NCBI GenBank assembly: GCA_023435895.1
Contig: JAEZLH010000034.1
Coordinates: forward strand, 1-64,000
Direction: 5' to 3'
From: Bacillota bacterium
Lineage (GTDB): Bacteria > Bacillota > Clostridia > Lachnospirales > Lachnospiraceae
DNA: 64,000 nt
Both the position numbers and the translations under genes were made by a program. The notes below the pieces were generated by a model, which saw only the letters and a list, made by a program, of their open reading frames with translations, did not search any database and was not told the DNA's origin. Of the stretch, positions 8,515 to 17,939 are shown piece by piece. The first letter of the stretch is position 1. Every line of letters begins with the position of its first letter.

Positions 8515-9369
8515 GTGTACGAAAAGACAGAAAATATATTAAAGATGGCAAAAGAAAGTAATACTGCAGTTATATCATTTGTTTGCACCGATTATACAAT
8601 GGCCAGAACCGTTGTATGTGCAGCTCAAGCTACGAATACACCTGCAATGGTTATGCTGTATCCGGAACATGTTGCAGTTCAACATACAACTGGATTTGCA
8701 AATTATGCGGCGATGGTCAAAGAATTGGCACAGGATGTAAAGGTACCCATCGGACTTCATGCGGATCATGATTTTAGCTATGAAGCCGTTATAAATACAA
8801 TTAATCGAGGCTTTGAATCAGTCATGATAGATGGTTCCATGTATGATTTGGATACCAATATTGCATTAACCAGGAAGGTTGTAATGAAAGCAAGGGAACT
8901 TGGTGTTTGTGTAGAAGGTGAAATCGGACATGTGGGAGCTGCGTCCGTAGCAGATAACACTAGAGAAGACTTGTATACAAAGGCAGATGCAGCAGAGAAA
9001 TTTTGCAGGGAAACCGGCGTCAATTCCTTGGCGGTTTCAATTGGAAATGCACATGGTGAATATATTGAAACACCACAATTAGATATCAAACGATTGGAAG
9101 AAATTCATGCAGCTACAGATGTTTCGCTGGTACTTCATGGAGGGAGTGGAATACCGGATGATCAATTACTGGTTGCATTTTCAAAGGGTATTAATAAATT
9201 TAATCTTGGCACAGAATTTTTAGGAAAATATTATGATGCAGTGTCAGCCTTTACATTAGAGAATCAAAGCAATCCTGATCCTGTTAAGATTATTAATATA
9301 TCAGAGTTTGCACAATCAAGATTGCAGCCTTATGTAGAGGAGCGAATGAGGACGCTTTGTCATTTTTAA
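8515..9369 (+). CDS. Class II bisphosphate-type aldolase (copy 2)
   Basis: This encodes 284 aa. The start is taken as GTG at 8515 because AAAGG lies just upstream and the N-terminus (MYEKTENILKMAKESN) then lines up with copy 1 (MLLNMKDLLVVAKKNN). An upstream ATG at 8443 overlaps the kinase gene and adds an unalignable extension. Catalytic residues are kept: HADHDF (zinc His and Asp), NAHGEY and LVLHGGSG. The two aldolases clearly differ, for example SFVCTDY against AFNISDY near the N-terminus, which suggests different substrates or a heteromer like GatY-GatZ. Confidence 0.82.
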   Translation: MYEKTENILKMAKESNTAVISFVCTDYTMARTVVCAAQATNTPAMVMLYPEHVAVQHTTGFANYAAMVKELAQDVKVPIGLHADHDFSYEAVINTINRGFESVMIDGSMYDLDTNIALTRKVVMKARELGVCVEGEIGHVGAASVADNTREDLYTKADAAEKFCRETGVNSLAVSIGNAHGEYIETPQLDIKRLEEIHAATDVSLVLHGGSGIPDDQLLVAFSKGINKFNLGTEFLGKYYDAVSAFTLENQSNPDPVKIINISEFAQSRLQPYVEERMRTLCHF

Positions 9370-9410
9370 ATAAGAAAAGTACTTACGTATTTGTAAGGGG
9401 GAGTAAAAAT

Positions 9411-10259
9411 TTGAAGGATGCGATATTTTTAGAAAGACGTGTACTTGATGTTATTCGAGAAAAGTATGACGAAATCTTTTCGGCAGAGAAAAAAGTAGCG
9501 GATTTTGTTTTGGAAAATCCTCAAAAAACATTGGAATCGAATGTGTCAGAGCTGGCGAAGTTAAGTGGAGTAAGCGATGCTACCATTGTTCGTATGTGTC
9601 GCCATATTGGTTATTCTGGTTATTATCAGTTCAGAATTACGTTGGCAAGAGATCTTGGTAAAATGCAATATGCGGAGTCCGATATTTCAGAAAGCAGCGG
9701 TGCGGTGGAAAGATTGTTCCTAAACTATGCCGAAAACTTGGTTGCAATCGGTAAAAAAATTGATGAAGAGACCATGTGGAATTGTGTGAATTTACTTAAA
9801 AACTGTAATGTTGCGCATGTGATTGCCAGTGGAAATACCAATGTTTTATCCCAGTACATGGATTTCCGGCTGGGCAGACTTGGAATTAAAAGCAGCTTTG
9901 GTGTATCAGTAGAATACTACATGAATCATATCAATCTCGCAGATCCAGATGACATAGTAATTGCAATCTCAAAATCAGGGTCGTCAAAACCTGTATTACT
10001 TGGAATGGAGTTAGCAAAAGACAAAGGACTGAAATGTATCGCAATTACCTCCTATGCGCAGTCACCAGTTTCAGAACTTGCCGATTATGTCCTTCTGTCT
10101 CAGGGAAATGATTTATCCTTTAATTATTATAAGGATTATGCACAGACGAATATGCTGGCAGTAATTGACGCACTTTTGAATTTCGTCACTAATATTGAAT
10201 TAATTAAATCAAAAGAAGCGGATAAACCGGAAATTATCTTATCGGAATACAAAGTATAA
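9411..10259 (+). CDS. RpiR/MurR family transcriptional regulator
   Basis: This encodes 282 aa from TTG at 9411, chosen because AAGGGGGA lies ten bases upstream; an ATG at 9357 overlaps the aldolase gene and has no such site. Residues ~1-75 are the RpiR helix-turn-helix (SAEKKVADFVLENP, SELAKLSGVSDATIVRMCRHIG). Residues ~105-250 are a SIS sugar-phosphate isomerase domain (VIASGNTNVLSQYM, AISKSGSSKPVL). The family senses a phosphosugar and usually represses its own catabolic operon. A TGTGAAA-N5-TTTCACA palindrome in front of the operon (3189-3207) is the probable operator. Confidence 0.85.
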   Translation: MKDAIFLERRVLDVIREKYDEIFSAEKKVADFVLENPQKTLESNVSELAKLSGVSDATIVRMCRHIGYSGYYQFRITLARDLGKMQYAESDISESSGAVERLFLNYAENLVAIGKKIDEETMWNCVNLLKNCNVAHVIASGNTNVLSQYMDFRLGRLGIKSSFGVSVEYYMNHINLADPDDIVIAISKSGSSKPVLLGMELAKDKGLKCIAITSYAQSPVSELADYVLLSQGNDLSFNYYKDYAQTNMLAVIDALLNFVTNIELIKSKEADKPEIILSEYKV

Positions 10260-10272
10260 GAAAGGCTTAAAA

Positions 10273-10953
10273 ATGAAAAGAAGTGAAATCAATGTGGCTT
10301 TAAAAGATTTGGAAGCTATGGCAGCTAAGTACCTCTTTTCCTTGCCACCATTTTGCCAATTTACCCCCGAAGAATGGTACTCGAAAGGTCATGAGTACGA
10401 TGAAATCAGAGATAATATGCTGGGGTGGGATATAACGGATTTTGGCTTGGGGAAATTCGACCAGATCGGTTTTTCCTTGATAACATTGAGAAATGGTAAC
10501 TTAAAGAAGAAGGATCAATACCCAAAAACTTACGCCGAAAAATTGCTTTATTTAAAAGAAAAGCAGTGTGCACCCATGCATTTTCATTGGAATAAGATGG
10601 AGGATATCATTAATCGGGGAGGCGGGACGGTTTTTATTCGGGTATATAATGCCGCAAAAGAGGAACAGCTTGATACGATAACTCCTGTATGCATTCATCT
10701 GGATGGTAAGGAAACGGTCGTTCCGGCAGGGACACAGGTGCCTTTGAAACCAGGGGAGAGTATTACACTTCCTCCCTATCTATATCACGATTTTGAAGTA
10801 AAAACTGGTTCTGTATTGATTGGTGAAGTAAGCCAGTGCAATGATGATAATTCAGATAATCGATTTTACGAAAATATAGGCAGGTTTCCTGAAATTGAAG
10901 AAGATGAAGCCCCTTATCGGTTGTTATGTAATGAATATCCATCGGTGGTTTGA
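10273..10953 (+). CDS. D-lyxose ketol-isomerase-like cupin
   Basis: This encodes 226 aa from ATG, 13 nt after the regulator gene. The metal-binding cupin motif is MHFHWNKMEDIINRGGG (residues ~97-113), with two His and a Glu, and a further His occurs in LPPYLYHDFE (~176). This is the signature of the D-lyxose/D-mannose isomerase family (formerly DUF1498), Mn-dependent enzymes that convert aldoses such as lyxose or mannose into the ketose. It would supply the ketose that the kinase phosphorylates and the aldolases cleave. It is the last gene before a terminator. Confidence 0.8.
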   Translation: MKRSEINVALKDLEAMAAKYLFSLPPFCQFTPEEWYSKGHEYDEIRDNMLGWDITDFGLGKFDQIGFSLITLRNGNLKKKDQYPKTYAEKLLYLKEKQCAPMHFHWNKMEDIINRGGGTVFIRVYNAAKEEQLDTITPVCIHLDGKETVVPAGTQVPLKPGESITLPPYLYHDFEVKTGSVLIGEVSQCNDDNSDNRFYENIGRFPEIEEDEAPYRLLCNEYPSVV

Positions 10954-10997
10954 TTTTGATTCGAAATACGTAGTTACAATTTGTCCATAGCTATTAT

Positions 10998-11038
10998 AAA
11001 CAGAGGAAAAGTGTGAATCATCCGCTTTTCCTCTGTTT
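10998..11038 (+). terminator. Terminator of the sugar operon
   Basis: AAACAGAGGAAAAG (10998-11011) pairs perfectly with CTTTTCCTCTGTTT (11025-11038) around a 13-nt loop, 45 nt after the isomerase stop. Confidence 0.85.
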
Positions 11039-11123
11039 CTATTATTAGGGAGAATAACTTATCAGTGCCTTAGCTCAAGCTGACTGTTTAACTAAAGAAA
11101 CAGAAAATAGTACAGAGTCTTTC

Positions 11124-11620
11124 GTGTATTTTTATGATATGAGAAGTATCTATAAATATATGTCTATTAAAGCAAAACTCATTGAGGTAGATATATCAGC
11201 AATTCAGTATCATGATATGCTGTTGTCAGAGTATTTTATTTTTGCTCCAGATAATGAACATCCACCCATGTTGCTTGCATTTTATGTATTTGTTATGGCG
11301 GTTGCTTGTATTGCTTTAATTTTGATTATAAGAAATGCTTTTTTGGTATCAATGCAGCCTGGACTGAAAGATATATTCAGTATAATCCTTAGCTCTTTGC
11401 TCAATCTCTTCCCTACTAATATGGAACGACGCTCTATATACAGAAAAGAAGGGTAGTACCTTCGCTGCAGTGTGCGCTGCGGTAGCTTTGAAGGGTGTTA
11501 TTGCCTCATCAACGGTAAAACCTACTGATCTGGTAGATGGGGAAGAGAAGATATTAGAATCAGAAGAATGCAAGGAGAGGAAATTACTTTATTTGAAAAT
11601 AAAGATTAATGGTAGTTAAG
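11124..11620 (+). pseudogene. Decayed FtsX-type ABC permease fragment
   Basis: The open frame 11124-11456 contains FYVFVMAVACIALILIIRNA and then FLVSMQ, the membrane segment and start of the loop found in FtsX/MacB-like permeases of Lachnospiraceae. After that the expected sequence is lost and the frame closes early. A second frame continues to ~11620 (AAVCAAVALKGVIASSTVKP, then DLVDGEEK), resembling the C-terminal end of such permeases. No ribosome site, N-terminal domain or ATPase partner is present. It is best read as a remnant with deletion and frameshift; the family assignment is moderate. Confidence 0.45.
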
Positions 11621-11738
11621 AACAAGTTTCAATGAAATACCATTTGAAAACTCCTGACAAATGCAGTATTATGAAAGAATATGTCTATTAGGATATAGAT
11701 TTCTACAATAAATATGAATATTCTGGAGTAAAATTAAT

Positions 11739-13679
11739 ATGTGTGCTAGGTTGAAAGAACCTTTTGAGTATAATAGCAAAGAAGAATTTCAAGTGAAATT
11801 AAGTGATTGGATTGGGGATGTTTTTTATGATATCCTTCCGGAACATGGATATGAAGTTAGGGAGGAGCAAATCTATACGGCCTTTCAACTTGCGGATGCG
11901 ATTTGTAATAAGAAAGTCCATTTAGCGGAAGCAGGACTTGGTACCGGGAAAACAATTGCTTACTTACTATCAGCAATTGCCTATGCTCGCTATAGTGGGA
12001 AACCTGTAGTGATTGCCTGTGCTACCACAGCACTTCAAGAACAACTCGCCGGAGATCAGGGCGATATTAAGAAGCTTTCCAGGCTTCTTGGATTAGAGAT
12101 TGATGCACGAATGGCAAAGGATCCACGCCAGTATATCTGTGATGTAAGAGTGAATGAAAATAATGAAGATTTTAATACCATGTCCAATGAAATTAATGAA
12201 TGGATCACCAAAACGAATACAGGGGAACGTTCAGAAATGCCTACCATTCCGGATCGTGTATGGAAGATGATTGGCTGGAACGATTCCATGGCTTGTGATA
12301 TCTGTATGAGTCGGGGCTTCTGCAAACTAGTTAAGGCAAGAGAACAGTACCTAAATACGAGAGACATCCTAATTGTAAATCATGATATTTATTTTCAGTA
12401 TTTATGGACACGCGAGGATAGAATACTAGATGGAAAATCACCCATACTACCAAGCTATTCAGCTGTTATTTTTGATGAAGGGCATAAGATATTGATTCCT
12501 GCTGCCATGCAGGCAGGACACCATATTAGCAAGGAAGAAATAGATAATATGCTTTTCACTTTTGAACAGATACAAGGAGCCAGAGAAGCATTTAGCTTGA
12601 CAGTAAGTGATTTAGAACAGGCTTTGGGTGACTTTTTTGCATATCTAGAAAGTTCTATCATAGCAGAGGAAGGCTCAAGGCGACTATCTCTTCGCAGGAA
12701 TGATACCTTATTGAAAGCAGCACATACCTTTCATAAAGCGTTGGAGCATCTTCTTCTGGAACTTCAAATAGAACAAGAACTATATATAGAATCATTACCA
12801 ATCAGTCAAATACAAGCCTTTGAAGGTCAAATTGAAAGAGCCATAAGTGCTCTGAATAGGTTCAATAGAAATAGAAGTCAAGATACGATTTGTTGGGTTG
12901 ATCAACGTGATAATAGCTTTTGGGTAGTACCGAGAGATATAAATAAAATGTTGGACAAGAATTTATTTCAGAAGGGAATGCCAGTGGTGTTTACCTCTGC
13001 CACCTTAAGCAACGAAGGTGACTTTAGTTATTTTATCCGATCACTTGGATTAGATAAGCCCTCCAAATCTACGGTGGGAAGTCCTTTTGATTTAGAGGAA
13101 CAAGTAGTCATTCATTTAACCCAATCCTCCAGAAGAATTGAAGATAGGTACGCCCAAGGCATCGAAGAGTTAGTATACTTTCTCAACCAAAATGGAGGAC
13201 GAGCTCTTGTACTAACGAATTCCCTGCAGGAAGTTCGAAAAATCAGAAAGAGATTAAAGAAGTACCAGTTATCCTTCGAGGTATTATGTGAAGATGAAGG
13301 AGAGCGAGGCTATCTTGTTCAAAGGTTTAGAGAGGTAGAGAATTCCGTATTGATTGGTGCAAATTTTTGGGAAGGAATTGATGTTCCCGGTGGTGCGCTT
13401 ACTTTGCTTGTCATTTGGCAGCTACCTTTCCCCACTTTAGATCCTTTCATTGAAGTACAGCGGAAAGAGGCAATTGAAAAGGGACTTGATCCACTCATTA
13501 CAGTAGATTATCCTGAAATGGGACTTAAATTAAAACAAGGCTGTGGAAGATTAATTCGAACACAGGAGGACAAAGGGGCAATCGTTATTTTGGATCATGT
13601 AATAGGAGCCCCATGGGAAAAGGTGGTTATGGGTGCATTACCTTCTGGAGCCAGCATAATAAAAATTGAAGACGAATAA
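11739..13679 (+). CDS. DinG/XPD-family ATP-dependent DNA helicase
   Basis: This encodes 646 aa from ATG with TGGAGT upstream. It is a superfamily 2 helicase: Walker A AGLGTGKT (residues ~66-73), the DEGH box in VIFDEGHK (~245-252), GANFWEGIDVPGG (~544-556) and the arginine-finger motif QGCGRLIRT (~605-613). Four Cys between the helicase motifs (YIC near 133, then MACDICMSRGFC around 182-193) match the iron-sulfur cluster site of XPD/DinG helicases. No N-terminal exonuclease domain is present, unlike Bacillus DinG, so it resembles E. coli DinG/YoaA. The likely role is 5'-3' unwinding of damaged or looped DNA. Confidence 0.88.
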   Translation: MCARLKEPFEYNSKEEFQVKLSDWIGDVFYDILPEHGYEVREEQIYTAFQLADAICNKKVHLAEAGLGTGKTIAYLLSAIAYARYSGKPVVIACATTALQEQLAGDQGDIKKLSRLLGLEIDARMAKDPRQYICDVRVNENNEDFNTMSNEINEWITKTNTGERSEMPTIPDRVWKMIGWNDSMACDICMSRGFCKLVKAREQYLNTRDILIVNHDIYFQYLWTREDRILDGKSPILPSYSAVIFDEGHKILIPAAMQAGHHISKEEIDNMLFTFEQIQGAREAFSLTVSDLEQALGDFFAYLESSIIAEEGSRRLSLRRNDTLLKAAHTFHKALEHLLLELQIEQELYIESLPISQIQAFEGQIERAISALNRFNRNRSQDTICWVDQRDNSFWVVPRDINKMLDKNLFQKGMPVVFTSATLSNEGDFSYFIRSLGLDKPSKSTVGSPFDLEEQVVIHLTQSSRRIEDRYAQGIEELVYFLNQNGGRALVLTNSLQEVRKIRKRLKKYQLSFEVLCEDEGERGYLVQRFREVENSVLIGANFWEGIDVPGGALTLLVIWQLPFPTLDPFIEVQRKEAIEKGLDPLITVDYPEMGLKLKQGCGRLIRTQEDKGAIVILDHVIGAPWEKVVMGALPSGASIIKIEDE

Positions 13680-13688
13680 TGTGTATGT

Positions 13689-13708
13689 AACTTCTTTGAA
13701 GAGAAGTT
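13689..13708 (+). terminator. Weak hairpin after helicase gene
   Basis: AACTTCT (13689-13695) and AGAAGTT (13702-13708) form a 7-bp stem directly after the helicase stop, followed by a mixed T/C-rich stretch. The remaining spacer to 13934 shows only the GGAGG ribosome site of the next gene. Confidence 0.4.
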
Positions 13709-13934
13709 GTGATTTCCTTTCCTTTTCGCTTTATTGTTATACAATTGTTTGAGTTATTAAGTTTGATTAAGGGATCAAAAGGTTATTTATACTGTGGTAA
13801 TGGCAATTTGCCTAGACTTTGTTTGAAAGACTTTTTGGCACCCTAATCAAGTTTCGTTATATATTAGTGAATCGTGTTCTTATGTCTATGGCATTATAAA
13901 ATAATAATATTTCTCACATATATGGAGGTCAAGT

Positions 13935-14555
13935 ATGAAAGATAGCATTGTAATAGGTGTTTCAGGGGGTTCCGCTTCAGGAAAAACAACAGTAGCCAAT
14001 CGAATCAAAGAAGAGTGTAAAGATAGTGTGGTATTGCTCAGTCATGATTTTTATTATATTCCACATGATCATTTGTCAATTGAGGAAAGGGCAAAAATAA
14101 ACTATGATCATCCAAATGCGTTTGAGACGGAACGATTAATAAATGACATTATACAGTTAAAACAATTAACACCTATAGACCGTCCGGTTTATTCCTATAC
14201 AGAACATACCAGGCTGGCAGAAACGGTTAGAGTAAATCCGGCTAAAGTAATTATCGTAGAAGGATTTATGATTTATGAAAACACTGCGCTTAGAGATCTT
14301 ATGGATATTAAGATATTTGTAGATACTGATGCTGATGAAAGATTGATGAGGCGTATTATTAGAGATGTAAATGAGCGTGGTAGAAGTTTAGAATCAGTGA
14401 TTGAACAATATACCAATACTGTAAAGCCAATGCATGAACAATTTGTTGAACCCTATAAGAAATATGCGGATATTATTATTCCCAGGGGTGGTATGAATGA
14501 TATTGCGATTGATATGCTTATCCACAGAATTAAAGCAATTGAAGCGGAAGAATAG
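13935..14555 (+). CDS. udk: Uridine kinase
   Basis: This encodes 206 aa from ATG with TGGAGG upstream. It phosphorylates uridine and cytidine to UMP/CMP in pyrimidine salvage. The P-loop GVSGGSASGKTT is at residues ~8-19. The conserved nucleoside-binding stretch HDFYYIPHDHLSIEERAKIN and YDHPNAFETE follow at ~37-66, and RRIIRDVNERGR near residue 140 is the lid region. Length is typical. It stands alone with its own terminator. Confidence 0.93.
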   Translation: MKDSIVIGVSGGSASGKTTVANRIKEECKDSVVLLSHDFYYIPHDHLSIEERAKINYDHPNAFETERLINDIIQLKQLTPIDRPVYSYTEHTRLAETVRVNPAKVIIVEGFMIYENTALRDLMDIKIFVDTDADERLMRRIIRDVNERGRSLESVIEQYTNTVKPMHEQFVEPYKKYADIIIPRGGMNDIAIDMLIHRIKAIEAEE

Positions 14556-14601
14556 CATAATTTCAAGGAGCATTTGTTTTTATAAAATACGGATTACATA
14601 T

Positions 14602-14646
14602 AAAATAGGATGGATAATGTGAGATTACAATATCCATCCTATTTTT
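14602..14646 (+). terminator. Terminator after udk
   Basis: AAAATAGGATGGATA (14602-14616) pairs with TATCCATCCTATTTT (from 14631), and the T-run continues. It may also serve the convergent gene that ends at 14718. Confidence 0.85.
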
Positions 14647-14717
14647 ATCGGTTTCTTAAGAAGAAATCGAACGAATTTAAAAGTTTTTTCTGAGGAGCTA
14701 TTTTGCATAAATTAAAC

Positions 14718-15998
14718 TTACAAAACTTTTATTATCTCATATTGAGTATTAAGAATCAGATACAGCTGTGCAAAATAGTTCATAATATTCCATATGGTAA
14801 TACCATATAGCCCGTATTCCGGTACTATTTTTATTCTGGCATCGACGCCTCTTGCATCATTAAAGTATACAAAGTAATTATTTTTAACCTCAAATAAATA
14901 GAAATAGGAAGTCAGGTTAATCTTATTGAAATAAATAGTCGAATTAGAGTTACTGGCCAGTAGGACAGCGTTGGTGTCATTAATAGATGCTGCATTTGTT
15001 GTACCCTCAATATAAGGGATTTCCCAAATATAACCGATTGTGGAAAGCCCCAGTGTTGTTTTTTTAAGGAAACTCTGATCCGCATAGAAATTCAATATTA
15101 ACCGAAAGACATAAAATGGAATGACTTCAATGGGAATGTCGTAGGAGCGGCCCCAGGAATAGGATAATAAATTTATCCCGTCAACCTTCTCTGCAATTGA
15201 TGCAAAGTCAAATATTTTATGATTGGAATCAGTATAAACTTCTACAGTAACTGGTGTTATTGTAATAAATACTTTGTAGTTCTCCTTGTGTAATCGATCT
15301 GATATTTGGGATATGGTGTCTTCAAAGGCCTGTTGATCTTCGGGAGCCACCTCCGGTAAATCAATATTTACACCATAATACCCCTTATCTTTTAGCGTAT
15401 TAAGAGTACGTTCAATTAAGGAATCGCTCTTTTCCTGATTATAGAGTAAACCATTAAGAACTTCTCTGTTTGCAACCCCTGTATCCGTAATATTTGATAT
15501 CACCATAATGGGAGCTACCCCGTATTCTTTGGCTAAGGCGATTAATTCGGTATCGTCAATGGTATTTAACATTCCTTCGGCTGTAATTGTATAGTTAAAA
15601 ATAGATAGATAAGTTAAAAAGGGTAATGTTTTACGTAAAACGGCTTTACTGATATAGGGAAAGGCATATCCGTTTGTTGTTATAGCCGACTTTGGGATGT
15701 CATCATAGCTAATTACAATTATTTCTCCCGGATAAATATATTCTCTGTCAGCAAGATAAGGATTATTTCTCAATAGCTGCAGGATGGAAACGCTGAATTT
15801 GTCTGAAATACCTACTAAGGTATCTCCTTCCTGAATGGTATATTCTTGTGTTGGATAAACAATTACAATAGCTTGACCAACAGCTAAATTATATGGATTA
15901 ACTAATTCGTTATCTTGAATTATACTTTCTACCGACTTTTCATATTTGTCAGCAATTGCTTGTATCGTTTCCCCTGCCTGTACGACATGAATAATCAT
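14718..15998 (-). CDS. LysM-GH18 protein of the SleL/YaaH spore-hydrolase type
   Basis: This encodes 426 aa with GAGGT ahead of the ATG. Two LysM peptidoglycan-binding repeats open the protein (IHVVQAGETIQAIADKY at ~3-19 and YTIQEGDTLVGISDKF at ~53-68). A GH18-type barrel follows (residues ~100-426), as in spore-cortex N-acetylglucosaminidases SleL/YaaH. No signal peptide is seen, which is normal for spore-coat members. The usual active-site motif is NIDFE, but here the sequence reads GVNIDLPEV, so the position of the catalytic acid is Pro and the Glu is one residue later. The enzyme may be inactive or altered. It points to a spore-forming host. Confidence 0.8.
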   Translation of the reverse strand: MIIHVVQAGETIQAIADKYEKSVESIIQDNELVNPYNLAVGQAIVIVYPTQEYTIQEGDTLVGISDKFSVSILQLLRNNPYLADREYIYPGEIIVISYDDIPKSAITTNGYAFPYISKAVLRKTLPFLTYLSIFNYTITAEGMLNTIDDTELIALAKEYGVAPIMVISNITDTGVANREVLNGLLYNQEKSDSLIERTLNTLKDKGYYGVNIDLPEVAPEDQQAFEDTISQISDRLHKENYKVFITITPVTVEVYTDSNHKIFDFASIAEKVDGINLLSYSWGRSYDIPIEVIPFYVFRLILNFYADQSFLKKTTLGLSTIGYIWEIPYIEGTTNAASINDTNAVLLASNSNSTIYFNKINLTSYFYLFEVKNNYFVYFNDARGVDARIKIVPEYGLYGITIWNIMNYFAQLYLILNTQYEIIKVL

Positions 15999-16120
15999 AG
16001 AAACCTCATGTTTTTTATTAAATTGTATGAAAATTTACTCTTGTTTATTAATAGTAAATGTTCCTTGCCTCCAAAATGTTGATAGAATACATTAAGCATT
16101 TGCCACCAATTGCTCAAGGG

Positions 16121-17725
16121 TTATTGTTCTTTTATCCGATCCTTAGTTGCATTCAATTCGTCCTCGTCGTGATAGGAGCCCGCACGTATCACCGCATTAA
16201 TCTTATGAAGATTTTGAACACTCTCCATAGGATTTTCATCCAAAAGTACTAAATCAGCGTTCTTGCCAACCTCTACGGTACCCATATCATCCAAACGTCC
16301 CAGAAATTCAGCACCGTTTAGCGTTGTCATTTGGAGAACGTGAAGGGGTGATATGCCCGTTTTTTCAAGTTCATCAAATTCCAGGTGAATAGCATTGCCT
16401 TCGCTTCCATCCGTGCCAGCCATCAGTTTGACGCCTTTTGAATCATAGGTCTTTAATAGCTTCAAATAGAGATCATAGAGTTCTTGTGCAGTGGCTTCAC
16501 TATTTCCGCTAAACATACCGGAATGCATACGTACCATGGTCGGGCACTGCCAGGTGTTATACTGTACATAGACATCGGCAAGCTCGTTTGCCTTTTCGTC
16601 ACTATAAGTGTTAATGATACGAGTCGGCAAAGTTTCATCTTTCTCTCCACCGGAGGTCTTTGTGCCCCATTTTATAAATTGCTCGTTCGCAAATTTTTGA
16701 AAACCCTTGATCCTCATCATTTGAACGAATATTGGATTTTCGGTTATTTTGGTGGGAATCCCTGTTGACTGTGCTCTTAAGTTCTTTTCGTCGGTAGAGC
16801 AAGATATCAGTGCTCCGTAGTTGATTCCGAAGTGTTCCACACTGTGAAAACCATTTTTTGAAACCTCTTTTAGATCCATGTCGGGAAGCACATGTCCCTC
16901 CACCGGAAGATTAAACTTATTCGCCTCCGCTTGAATGGCTTGAAACACATCTGGTGAAACGCCGCCTACTTTTATAAAGTCGACCCCTTGTTTTTGTTGT
17001 TGACGAACATATTTCACCGCAAACTCTGGAGTGGGAGCATTCATTGGAGTCATAATATCGATGGGCATAGTTAACAGTGCCGGTTCGTCTATAGAACTGG
17101 TAAAGGCACCGGATTTCCATTCCTTTAAAAGCTCAGCTGAGCCGCTCATTTGTCGGAATCCGGTTACACCGTTGGCAAGTAGAAGAGCCATTGATTCAGG
17201 GGTATTCTCTTCTCCAATTACATGCATATGCATGTTCAGGAACCCGGGAACCACATACTTTCCGGTGGCATCAATGACCTTTGTGTCATCGTCCGCTTCG
17301 ATTGTGCCAGCCGGTGCAATATTCTTAATTTTTCCGTTGTCACACAGAAGGCTCATATTGGGAGTTAGATTGCCAGTCCGAGTATCCACAATAGTTAAGT
17401 TATTCAGCAGAAGTTGATAGGAAGCGCTGGGCTGCTCCAATTTCTGCGGTGAGTAAGGTTGAATAATAGTCAAAGGCTGACCTACAAATAGACCGGTCCA
17501 TGCAACAATAATCGCCAACATCCAATAGAGTGGGATTCTCCATCCGTGCCAGAATTTCGTTCTTCTCAGGTAAACAAGGACGCCTACACAGCTCGCTAGA
17601 ATCAGATAACCAAACCAGCGCTCCGTACTGCTTATCATCAACAATAGAATTATGCCGAATAAAAGCACCAAAAGTAGTACAAAGCCAATCGTCTTTAAAA
17701 TGCTTCTTTTTGTGTTTTTTACCAT
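16121..17725 (-). CDS. Membrane-anchored amidohydrolase
   Basis: This encodes 534 aa from ATG with AAAGGTG upstream. Three membrane spans occupy the N-terminus (~11-31, ~37-54 and ~63-84), which is unusual for this family. The rest is a metal-dependent amidohydrolase fold: VDTRTGNL strand, PGFLNMHMHV with the HxH metal pair (~167-176), the Lys in DFIKVGGVS, His in EGHVLP and VEHFG, and Asp in AGTDGSEG. GTVEVGKNADLVLLDENP is the family's C-terminal strand. Such enzymes cut cyclic amides, dipeptides or similar C-N bonds. The substrate is unknown; a membrane location is inferred. Confidence 0.8.
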   Translation of the reverse strand: MVKNTKRSILKTIGFVLLLVLLFGIILLLMISSTERWFGYLILASCVGVLVYLRRTKFWHGWRIPLYWMLAIIVAWTGLFVGQPLTIIQPYSPQKLEQPSASYQLLLNNLTIVDTRTGNLTPNMSLLCDNGKIKNIAPAGTIEADDDTKVIDATGKYVVPGFLNMHMHVIGEENTPESMALLLANGVTGFRQMSGSAELLKEWKSGAFTSSIDEPALLTMPIDIMTPMNAPTPEFAVKYVRQQQKQGVDFIKVGGVSPDVFQAIQAEANKFNLPVEGHVLPDMDLKEVSKNGFHSVEHFGINYGALISCSTDEKNLRAQSTGIPTKITENPIFVQMMRIKGFQKFANEQFIKWGTKTSGGEKDETLPTRIINTYSDEKANELADVYVQYNTWQCPTMVRMHSGMFSGNSEATAQELYDLYLKLLKTYDSKGVKLMAGTDGSEGNAIHLEFDELEKTGISPLHVLQMTTLNGAEFLGRLDDMGTVEVGKNADLVLLDENPMESVQNLHKINAVIRAGSYHDEDELNATKDRIKEQ

Positions 17726-17939
17726 AGTATTACACCTTTCTTTCTGTTTTTAAAACTGCTTTATATAATTGAAATGAAATTCCTAAATCCTTGATTGAAC
17801 CCAAAAACACATGTAAACTAAACTACAAGTTGCTTAATTATCACCACAGAAAAATCTTTGGAGAACTATTTCAAAAATTAAATTAATCCTGTGTCCAGAG
17901 ATACTTTTGCCTACAAGACCTTGACAAAGATTATTTGAA

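Noticed and set aside
9357..9410. Longer start for the RpiR regulator
   Set aside because: The extra residues (MSFLNKKSTYVF) are not part of the RpiR family and overlap the aldolase gene; TTG at 9411 has a strong ribosome site.
17031..17417. 128-codon plus-strand frame inside the amidohydrolase gene
   Set aside because: The minus-strand frame has clear catalytic motifs across this interval, and the plus frame lacks a ribosome site.
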